Position numbers and translations under genes: made by a program | Assembly: GCA_002327305.1 (NCBI GenBank) | Contig: DCUZ01000099.1 | Coordinates: 23,231 to 33,857 of the forward strand | DNA: 10,627 nucleotides | Origin: Holophagales bacterium UBA2201 | GTDB lineage: Bacteria > Acidobacteriota > Thermoanaerobaculia > UBA2201 | Direction: 5' to 3' | Part shown: positions 1 to 4,178 of the stretch, piece after piece | Layout of the letters: every line of letters begins with the position of its first letter | Position numbering within the stretch: position 1 is the first letter of the stretch | The notes under the pieces: model-generated | Databases searched by the model: none | What the model saw: the letters and a program-made list of their open reading frames with translations, nothing else | What the model was told of the DNA's origin: nothing

Positions 1-492
1 ATCCCGGTCCACATGATCGAGACCATCAACAAGTTGAACCGGGTCCAGCGGGCCCTCGTCCAGGAGTTCGGGCGCGAGCCCTTCCCCGAGGAGATCGCCA
101 AGAAGATGGACCTCCCCGTGGTCAAGGTGCGCAAGATCCTCAAGGTCGCCCAGGAGCCCATCTCCCTCGAAACCCCCGTGGGGAACGAGGAGGACAGCCA
201 CCTGAAGGATTTCATCCAGGACGGCAAGGTGGAGAGCCCCGAGCAGGCGGTCATCTACGGCGACATCCGCGACCAGATCCAGGAGGTCCTGCGCACCCTC
301 ACGCCGCGCGAGGAGCAGGTGCTGAAACTGCGCTTCGGCCTCAACGACGGCCACGAGCACACGCTGGAGGAGGTGGGGAAGAAGTTCAACGTCACCCGCG
401 AGCGCATCCGGCAGATCGAGTCCAAGGCCCTGCGCAAATTGAAACACCCCAGCCGGGCGAAGAAGCTGCGGGCGTTCATCAATCTGAAGTAA
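1..492 (+). CDS. rpoD: RNA polymerase primary sigma factor, C-terminal part (5' truncated by window edge)
   Basis: This is the end of a housekeeping sigma-70 factor, which directs core RNA polymerase to -35/-10 promoters. The frame is open from base 1, so the gene starts outside the window; 163 residues are visible. The first visible residues (IPVHMIETINKL) are the characteristic end of region 2/start of region 3 in primary sigma factors. Region 3 continues through QRALVQEFGREPFPEEIA to about residue 60. Region 4 begins near residue 100 with LTPREEQVLKLRFGL. The region 4.2 helix-turn-helix that reads the -35 box spans about residues 121-148 (TLEEVGKKFNVTRERIRQIE). The end KLRAFINLK and the TAA are in the normal place. 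The GC-rich codon use matches the neighbours. An 8-bp tandem array starts directly after the stop and no clear terminator is seen. Family assignment is very secure; RpoD rather than an RpoS-like paralogue is inferred from the region 3 sequence. Confidence 0.95.
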   Translation: MPVHMIETINKLNRVQRALVQEFGREPFPEEIAKKMDLPVVKVRKILKVAQEPISLETPVGNEEDSHLKDFIQDGKVESPEQAVIYGDIRDQIQEVLRTLTPREEQVLKLRFGLNDGHEHTLEEVGKKFNVTRERIRQIESKALRKLKHPSRAKKLRAFINLK

Positions 493-497
493 GGCTT

Positions 498-644
498 AAG
501 GCTGGAAAGCTAGAAGGCTGGAAAGCTAGAAGGCTAGAAAGCTTGAAGGCTGGAAAGCTAGAAGGCTGGAAAGCTAGAAGGCTGGAAGGCTGGAAGGCTG
601 GAAGGTTGGAAGGCTGGAAAACTCAAAACCGGAAAGCTGGAAGG
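498..644 (+). repeat. Tandem array of an 8-bp unit (AAGGCTGG / AAAGCTAG)
   Basis: About fifteen octamers run without interruption from 498 to 617. They alternate mainly between AAGGCTGG and AAAGCTAG, with variants AAGGCTAG, AAAGCTTG and AAGGTTGG. A decayed tail continues to about 644. The array begins within a few bases of the rpoD stop codon. Because the period is 8, any reading frame through it repeats every 8 codons as a Leu-Glu-Gly-Trp-Lys-Ala-type peptide. There is no spacer, so it is not a CRISPR. Slipped-strand expansion is the likely origin (inference). Confidence 0.9.
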
Positions 645-652
645 ATAGTAAG

Positions 653-691
653 TTGCATGACAATTTATCTTAAATGCAATCCTGTTGTCAT
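653..691. other. AT-rich core between octamer arrays with small inverted repeats
   Basis: This segment is visibly more AT-rich than its surroundings. TTGCAT at 653-658 is inverted as ATGCAA at 674-679, and ATGACAA at 656-662 is inverted as TTGTCAT at 685-691. These are overlapping, mutually exclusive hairpins. No gene is recognised between 493 and 833; the longest frame there is mostly repeat translation. It may be the remnant of a small inserted element. Confidence 0.4.
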
Positions 692-732
692 ACGTGTGGG
701 ATTACCTTGTCGCTATGCTCTTCAGGGCATTT

Positions 733-769
733 GGCGTTCCAGCGTTCTAGCATTCAAGCCTTCAAGCAG
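733..769 (-). repeat. Decayed, inverted copy of the octamer array
   Basis: Read on the minus strand this stretch gives AAGGCTTG, AATGCTAG, AACGCTGG and AACGCC in the same 8-bp phase as the array at 498-644, so it is the same repeat in opposite orientation and more diverged. The two arrays face each other across about 90 bp of AT-rich sequence. Confidence 0.65.
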
Positions 770-833
770 GTTAGAAAAGATCCACGGAATGCCCGAGGCC
801 GATGAGGCCATTCGGGAAAGCGAATAACAGCCC

Positions 834-1379
834 ATGACCCCATACACCCTCGTCACCTCCAGCCCGCACAAGGCGGCGGAGATCGCAGCGATCACGGGGA
901 TCGAATTTCTTACGGAGTCCCTCGACCTGCCGGAGATCCAGTCGCTCGACCTGCGCGGGGTCCTGAGCCACAAGGCCCGGGAGGCCTTCGCGCGCCTGAG
1001 ACGCCCTGTCGTCGTCGAGGATGTCTCGCTCGAGTTGGCGGGGCTGAACGGGTTCCCCGGTCCCCTCGTCAAATGGCTTCTGAAGGCTGCCGGCCCCGAG
1101 GGGCTCATCGCCCTCTGCCGCGGGACGGGGGAGTGGCGGGCGCGGGCGGTTTGCGGCGTCCTGGGGTGGGACGGAAAGCGCGAGGCGTGGGCCGAAGGGG
1201 CCGCCACGGGGACCATCGCCCCCGCGCCGCTCGGGGCGTCGGGCTTCGGATGGGACCCGGTCTTCGTGCCGGACGGCCATGACCGCACCTACGCCCGGAT
1301 GACCGCCGAAGAAAAGAATGCCATTTCACATCGCGGGAAAGCGTGGCGGGGGTTCCAGGCAAGGATGAAGGGTAAATAG
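834..1379 (+). CDS. rdgB: Ham1/RdgB-family non-canonical purine NTP diphosphatase
   Basis: Probable cytoplasmic XTP/dITP diphosphatase that hydrolyses ITP, dITP and XTP to monophosphates, keeping deaminated purines out of nucleic acids. The 181-residue length is normal for the family. Family motifs appear in order: the N-terminal phosphate-binding segment TSSPHKAAEI (residues 8-17), VEDVSLEL (61-68) with the conserved acidic pair, LNGFPGP (71-77), GFGWDPVFVP (137-146) and MTAEEKNAISHRGKA (156-170), which supplies the nucleobase-binding Ser-His-Arg. The usual TGN of the first motif is TSS here, as in some short archaeal/eukaryote-like members. The ATG at 834 is the only sensible start: a stop lies three codons upstream and the first beta strand starts at residue 4. 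The RBS is weak. The TAG stop lies inside the left terminal repeat of the RAYT element, so the insertion defines the 3' end. Function is confident; the exact substrate range is inferred. Confidence 0.9.
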   Translation: MTPYTLVTSSPHKAAEIAAITGIEFLTESLDLPEIQSLDLRGVLSHKAREAFARLRRPVVVEDVSLELAGLNGFPGPLVKWLLKAAGPEGLIALCRGTGEWRARAVCGVLGWDGKREAWAEGAATGTIAPAPLGASGFGWDPVFVPDGHDRTYARMTAEEKNAISHRGKAWRGFQARMKGK

Positions 1380-1395
1380 GGACAGTCACCTATTT
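1374..1395. repeat. RAYT element left terminal repeat / REP-like palindrome
   Basis: The 7-bp arms AAATAGG (1374-1380) and CCTATTT (1389-1395) are perfect complements around GACAGTCA, giving a foldback. The TAG of rdgB (1377-1379) lies in the left arm. It is identical over 19 bases to the inverted copy at 2098-2116, and over a shifted 19 bases to the copy at 3810-3828. Confidence 0.85.
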
Positions 1396-1396
1396 A

Positions 1397-1425
1397 TTGA
1401 CAAGGTGAGAAGATTCTGATACCGT
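1397..1425 (+). promoter_or_regulatory. Promoter of the RAYT gene (predicted leaderless)
   Basis: A perfect -35 TTGACA lies at 1397-1402, then a 17-bp spacer ending in the extended -10 dinucleotide TG (TGA at 1417-1419), then TACCGT at 1420-1425. A start about 7 bases downstream falls on the ATG at 1432. No Shine-Dalgarno sequence precedes that ATG, so a leaderless transcript is likely (inference). Confidence 0.55.
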
Positions 1426-1431
1426 TGCATC

Positions 1432-2103
1432 ATGCCCAGACGCCCGCGGCACGCCATCCCCGGTTTTCCCCATCACATCACCCAGCGGGGCAACAACCGC
1501 CAGGACATCTTCTTCGCCGACGAGGACCGTGAGCTCTATCTTGCCCTGCTCCGTCAGCACGCGCTGCAGTACGGCTTCGAGGTGATGGGCTACTGCCTGA
1601 TGACCAACCATGTCCACATCATCGGCGTCCCGACGGAAGATGACTCGCTGGCCAAGACGGTCGGTCGGACGCACTGGAAATACTCGCAGGTTCTGAACCG
1701 TCTGCACGGGCGGAGCGGCCACCTGTGGCAGAACCGGTTCTACTCGTGTCCGATGGACGGCGCCCACATGGTGGCCGCGATGGCCTACATCGAGCGCAAC
1801 CCCGTCCGGGCGAAACTGGTACGGAATGCCTGGAACTATCCGTGGAGCAGCGCAGGCGTGCATGTCGGGGACGCCGGGAGTGAATGGCTGGAGATGGCGC
1901 AATGGCGGAGGGCCTCCCGGGGGCTGGATTGGAAAGAGCGGCTCAAACTCAAAGAAGAGGCCGGACCGGGGACGGCCTTGATGCTGCACACGAACCGGGG
2001 ACGGCCCCTGGGGAGCGACGCCTTCGTCGCCAAGATCGAAGCGATGGTGGGGATGCGCCTGCGCGCCCTGCCGGTTGGGCGACCCAAATTGGAGAAGAAA
2101 TAG
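1432..2103 (+). CDS. REP-associated tyrosine transposase (Y1/HUH, IS200-like domain)
   Basis: Single-strand DNA transposase of the TnpA-REP type, 223 residues. N-terminal MPRRPRHAIPGFPHHITQRG is the family signature. The metal-binding HUH motif is H60-V61-H62 in MTNHVHII. The family segment HLWQNRFYSCPMD lies at about 97-109, and Tyr119 in AMAYIERNPVRAKLV is the likely nucleophile. All catalytic elements are present and the frame is intact, so it may be active. Residues from about 150 are a basic, variable tail of the sort that contacts REP DNA. The enclosing 19-bp inverted repeats and the solitary third copy fit a RAYT acting on its own REP-like ends. The stop codon lies inside the right repeat. 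No tnpB-like gene accompanies it. The biological role of RAYTs (REP spreading, domestication) is only partly known; the family call is strong. Confidence 0.93.
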   Translation: MPRRPRHAIPGFPHHITQRGNNRQDIFFADEDRELYLALLRQHALQYGFEVMGYCLMTNHVHIIGVPTEDDSLAKTVGRTHWKYSQVLNRLHGRSGHLWQNRFYSCPMDGAHMVAAMAYIERNPVRAKLVRNAWNYPWSSAGVHVGDAGSEWLEMAQWRRASRGLDWKERLKLKEEAGPGTALMLHTNRGRPLGSDAFVAKIEAMVGMRLRALPVGRPKLEKK

Positions 2104-2116
2104 GTGACTGTCCCTA
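2098..2116. repeat. RAYT element right terminal repeat
   Basis: Exact 19-base reverse complement of 1377-1395. The RAYT stop TAG is at 2101-2103 inside it. Permease-fragment sequence begins immediately to its right. Confidence 0.85.
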
Positions 2117-2430
2117 ATTATCCGGCTGATGGTGGAGACCAGCAGGCCCAGCCCGAGGGTGGCCAGGAGATAGGCCATCGTCAGCGCCACCAGCAGGACC
2201 CACGAGCCGCGCACGGGGACGTCGAACCAGAGGGTGGTGACGAGGAGGACGAGGACCATGTCCACCAGCCCCATGAGGGTGCAGGGGATCAGTTTGCCTG
2301 CGATGAACTGCCACGCCTTGACCGGGGTGACGATGATCTGCTCCATGGTGCCCGCCTCCCGCTCCTTGACGATGGCCAGCGAGGTGAGCATCATCGTCAC
2401 CACCATGAGCAGGAGCCCCAGCACCCTGAC
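2117..2430 (-). pseudogene. ABC-2 type transporter permease, internal fragment
   Basis: The minus strand encodes about 100 residues of an ABC-2 permease (YhhJ/YbhR-like export family). They run from LGLLLMVVTMMLTSLAIVKE, the end of a membrane helix followed by the cytoplasmic segment, through REAGTMEQIIVTPV, which is the most conserved family motif, to LATLGLGLLVSTISR. Family proteins are around 370 residues, and after STISR normally continue with several more membrane helices. Here the frame runs straight into the RAYT terminus after STISR. At the other end homology stops near 2430, where composition shifts from GC-rich to AT-rich. Neither missing end is found elsewhere in the window. The surviving stretch has no stop or frameshift, so the break is probably recent. 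It cannot function as a transporter. Confidence 0.8.
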
Positions 2431-2477
2431 TGGAGCGAAACTGAAATACAGAAAGAGATCGCAAGGAGGATTCTGAG

Positions 2478-2505
2478 TGGGGCCGCCTAAGAGCTTGGCG
2501 CCGCC
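2478..2505. other. GC-rich imperfect hairpin at the permease-fragment/island junction
   Basis: GGGGC followed by CGCC near 2478-2487 is mirrored by GGCG and GCCCC near 2496-2505, with a two-base bulge, forming a stem around TAAGAGCTT. It lies in the non-coding gap between the permease fragment and the lipoprotein promoter. It could be a terminator-like structure or an end of the imported segment. No T-tract is seen. Confidence 0.35.
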
Positions 2506-2564
2506 CCTGATAAGCCCATAAGAATGAGTAAGATACGGCAATTTACCGTTGATCTTGATGCGCC

Positions 2565-2593
2565 TTGCGCAGTCTCCCAATAGCTGGGATAAT
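2565..2593 (+). promoter_or_regulatory. Promoter of the lipoprotein gene, with a small palindrome in the spacer
   Basis: TTGCGC at 2565-2570, a 17-bp spacer ending in TGG, and GATAAT at 2588-2593 form an extended -10 promoter. The spacer contains the palindrome TCCCA-ATAGC-TGGGA (2575-2589), which could be an operator. The predicted start near 2600 leaves a leader of about 30 bases with the RBS GAGGA at 2620-2624. Confidence 0.5.
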
Positions 2594-2630
2594 GATGGCG
2601 GAATGAAAAATATTTGGGCGAGGACTTAGA

Positions 2631-3815
2631 ATGAAGAATAAACCGATTCTGTTGAGCTTGGCCGTCATAGGAGCTCTGGTGCTCGGGGGGTGTGCGAAAA
2701 AGGGGCCTGTTGCCGCGCAGAAAGAAGCTCCTATCAAAGCAGCGGTTCAGACGCATCGGAATGAATCAATCCCGCGAGGAGATTCCAATGCCGATCTATT
2801 TTTATCCCAGATTCAACCTAATGGGAATCCTAATTTATTGGATAAGCCCATAGAAAAACTAAAGGATTGTTTGGAAGAACAAAAGTCGAACATCACGATA
2901 AAAGACGAAAAGTCGAGCGTCGAAATGTACTTTTTTATCAATCAGAGCGATCCGGCAAAATGCGAGGAGTGCCGCAAGCTCCTAGCTAAAGCGAGGCTTT
3001 ATGGGAAGAGAATTGCCAAGAAGGAAAAGCTTTTTCTTTGGGAGGTTTGCAGGTATCCTTATGAAAAAGATAAAAAAGACTGCGTAGAAATCCTTAAATG
3101 GTGGACAGACTCCGACAATAATCATGAGATAGTATATTGGTCCCTTCGGCACGCACCGTATGCTGTAAAGGCGGGCCTATACACAAAAGAAGAGGTTTTC
3201 GAAATAATAAAGCCAATTGCTTTGAAAAGCTGTTATCCTGAACTTCGCGAGCAAGCCATTTGGGCCGTTTATGAGCTTTATCAGCGCGAGTCTTTGCCTT
3301 TCTTGAGAGAGATTCTTCATAACGAGGTTGAGAACCGGCAAATATCAGACTTGTCAAGGGCCAAACCTCTCTATTGGGCCGCGCGCTTTTTAGATGAGCA
3401 GGGCGAATATGAATATGCTTTTCTCTATTTAATGAATGCAAGAATATGGGAACTATCTGCACGCAAAAGGGATCCCCGTGCAGTGCCATTCTTGCAAGCC
3501 GCCCTTCAAGATGATCATTATCTTGATCGCCTATACGCTGCTGTTTGGCTCTCGGAGTATCCTGATCATTCTAATGATGTATTTGCAATTCTTGTTGAAT
3601 TCTTACAAAAAACAAGAGCTAGCGTTTCATTCTCTGAAACTGGAATTCGACAGGCGCGAGTGGCTGCTGTTCATGCGCTTTCTAATCTGAAAGATGATAG
3701 GGCAATAGCAGTATTAAAGGAAGAGCTTAGTTTTGCAGATAATAATAGCTATCAATCTGATGAAATCAATAAAGCAATTGCAAAATTGGAAAAGGGAGGA
3801 AATCATGGAAAATAG
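2631..3815 (+). CDS. Putative lipoprotein with HEAT-like helical repeats, function unknown
   Basis: A 394-residue protein not recognised as a named family. It opens with a lipoprotein signal: charged MKNK, a hydrophobic core (PILLSLAVIGALVL) and a lipobox ending at Cys21 (LGGC), so it should be exported and lipid-anchored. A low-complexity linker runs to about residue 50. The mature part is helical, with HEAT-like pairs at about 201-229 (LREQAIWAVYELY), 280-310 (DPRAVPFLQAALQDD) and 340-366 (ARVAAVHALSNLKDDRAIAVL), suggesting a scaffold or binding role. Six further cysteines include a CxxC at 111-114. The start is well supported by GAGGA six bases upstream. Base composition is unlike its neighbours: in one 60-base line (2881-2940) I count 21 G+C, against 41 in 4861-4920. 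Transfer is therefore likely. The TAG stop lies inside a solitary RAYT terminal repeat. Confidence 0.8.
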   Translation: MKNKPILLSLAVIGALVLGGCAKKGPVAAQKEAPIKAAVQTHRNESIPRGDSNADLFLSQIQPNGNPNLLDKPIEKLKDCLEEQKSNITIKDEKSSVEMYFFINQSDPAKCEECRKLLAKARLYGKRIAKKEKLFLWEVCRYPYEKDKKDCVEILKWWTDSDNNHEIVYWSLRHAPYAVKAGLYTKEEVFEIIKPIALKSCYPELREQAIWAVYELYQRESLPFLREILHNEVENRQISDLSRAKPLYWAARFLDEQGEYEYAFLYLMNARIWELSARKRDPRAVPFLQAALQDDHYLDRLYAAVWLSEYPDHSNDVFAILVEFLQKTRASVSFSETGIRQARVAAVHALSNLKDDRAIAVLKEELSFADNNSYQSDEINKAIAKLEKGGNHGK

Positions 3816-3828
3816 GGACAGTCACCTA
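3810..3828 (+). repeat. Solitary third copy of the RAYT terminal repeat (REP-like)
   Basis: AAATAGGGACAGTCACCTA here is identical to 1374-1392; the right arm then diverges (GTTCT instead of TTTAT). It has no transposase of its own. It lies exactly at the 3' end of the lipoprotein gene, whose TAG (3813-3815) is part of the repeat. This fits a non-autonomous REP-like copy mobilised by the RAYT 1.7 kb upstream, or a remnant of a former second element. Confidence 0.8.
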
Positions 3829-3858
3829 GTTCTGAGTAATATACAACTTCTGTCACGA

Positions 3859-3871
3859 AAAGGAGGTGATC
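3859..3871 (+). promoter_or_regulatory. Extended Shine-Dalgarno sequence complementary to the 16S rRNA 3' tail
   Basis: AAAGGAGGTGATC is the exact complement of 13 consecutive bases of the conserved bacterial 16S 3' end (GATCACCTCCTTT). A tandem ATGATG starts at 3880, thirteen bases after AGGAGG and eight after the end of the complementarity. Such full complementarity is uncommon for an ordinary RBS. Confidence 0.5.
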
Positions 3872-3879
3872 GAATCGGC

Positions 3880-4086
3880 ATGATGAAATTGATGAAACCA
3901 AAGAGGAGGACGGTCCCGCCACGCCACCGCCCCATCCCGACCGTCCTCAATCTCAAGCCCAGCGGCGCCATCCTCAAATCCTTGGACTACCAGCGCGACG
4001 CCAACGGGAGGGGTGTGTCAATCAACCCGCAGAGCCCCGCCGGGTCGCCCGCTCGGCTTGACGCCCGGGGGGGGATTGGAGTATAG
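3880..4086 (+). CDS. Possible small basic protein, unrecognised (doubtful)
   Basis: An ORF of 68 codons with a strongly basic N-terminus (MMKLMKPKRRTVPPRHR) follows the extended Shine-Dalgarno sequence. I recognise no family. For: the very strong RBS and tandem ATGs. Against: composition changes from AT-rich to GC-rich inside it (around 3890-3900), a 10-bp inverted repeat occupies 3906-3948, and its stop overlaps the -10 box of the next gene's promoter. The same frame extends upstream to an ATG at 3805 that also has a strong RBS (GGGAGGA at 3794-3800). The REP-like copy then falls just inside the coding start, so this may be a disrupted downstream cistron. Confidence 0.25.
   Translation: MMKLMKPKRRTVPPRHRPIPTVLNLKPSGAILKSLDYQRDANGRGVSINPQSPAGSPARLDARGGIGV
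3906..3948. other. Perfect 10-bp inverted repeat
   Basis: GAGGACGGTC at 3906-3915 is exactly inverted as GACCGTCCTC at 3939-3948, around a 23-base C-rich, nearly T-free loop. No T-tract follows, so it is not a standard terminator. It may be an operator, an RNA structure or a transposon-end remnant. Confidence 0.5.
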
Positions 4087-4087
4087 A
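4058..4087 (+). promoter_or_regulatory. Promoter of the MFS/spermidine-synthase-like gene
   Basis: TTGACG at 4058-4063 and TATAGA at 4082-4087 are 18 bp apart. The predicted start is near 4094, giving a leader of about 70-85 bases. The perfect palindrome GAGGGA (4086-4091) / TCCCTC (4100-4105) overlaps the start site and could be an operator or a 5' mRNA hairpin. Confidence 0.5.
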
Positions 4088-4178
4088 GGGAATGTGAAAT
4101 CCCTCATCCAGGCGGTTCCCGGGGGCCCTGCGGGTTGCGGCAACGGTCTTCCCGAAGGGGCGGATGCGGAGGCCGGGC

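Larger units (their letters stand above)
1377..2116 (+). mobile_element. RAYT (REP-associated tyrosine transposase) element bounded by 19-bp inverted repeats
   Basis: The sequence TAGGGACAGTCACCTATTT at 1377-1395 recurs exactly, inverted, at 2098-2116, enclosing a 740-bp unit with one transposase gene. Each terminus can fold on itself (AAATAGG pairing with CCTATTT across an 8-nt loop at the left end), the kind of foldback recognised by Y1 HUH transposases. No target-site duplication is evident, as expected for single-strand transposition. A third copy of the terminus sits alone at 3810-3828. The unit separates rdgB from a broken ABC-2 permease fragment. Confidence 0.8.

Noticed and set aside
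498..617. CRISPR array
   Set aside because: Units are 8 bp, adjacent, with no spacers and no cas genes.
645..732. Remnant of a 23S-intervening-sequence-type four-helix bundle gene between the octamer arrays
   Set aside because: I have an impression that similar octamer repeats sit near such genes, but no recognisable residues of the family are present here.
543..827. A 94-codon frame across the octamer array, giving a GWKARRLEGWKA-type repeat peptide
   Set aside because: It is a translation of the 8-bp DNA repeat followed by unrelated sequence; no RBS and no recognisable domain.
1432..2103. IS200/IS605 element with a TnpB/guide RNA system
   Set aside because: No tnpB-like frame is nearby, and the N-terminal signature and REP-like ends fit a RAYT instead.
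1390..2580. A 396-codon minus-strand frame that seems to be an ABC-2 permease with a long C-terminal extension
   Set aside because: Only about 2117-2430 resembles a permease. The rest is the antisense of the RAYT gene and intergenic sequence, so it is a fragment, not a gene.
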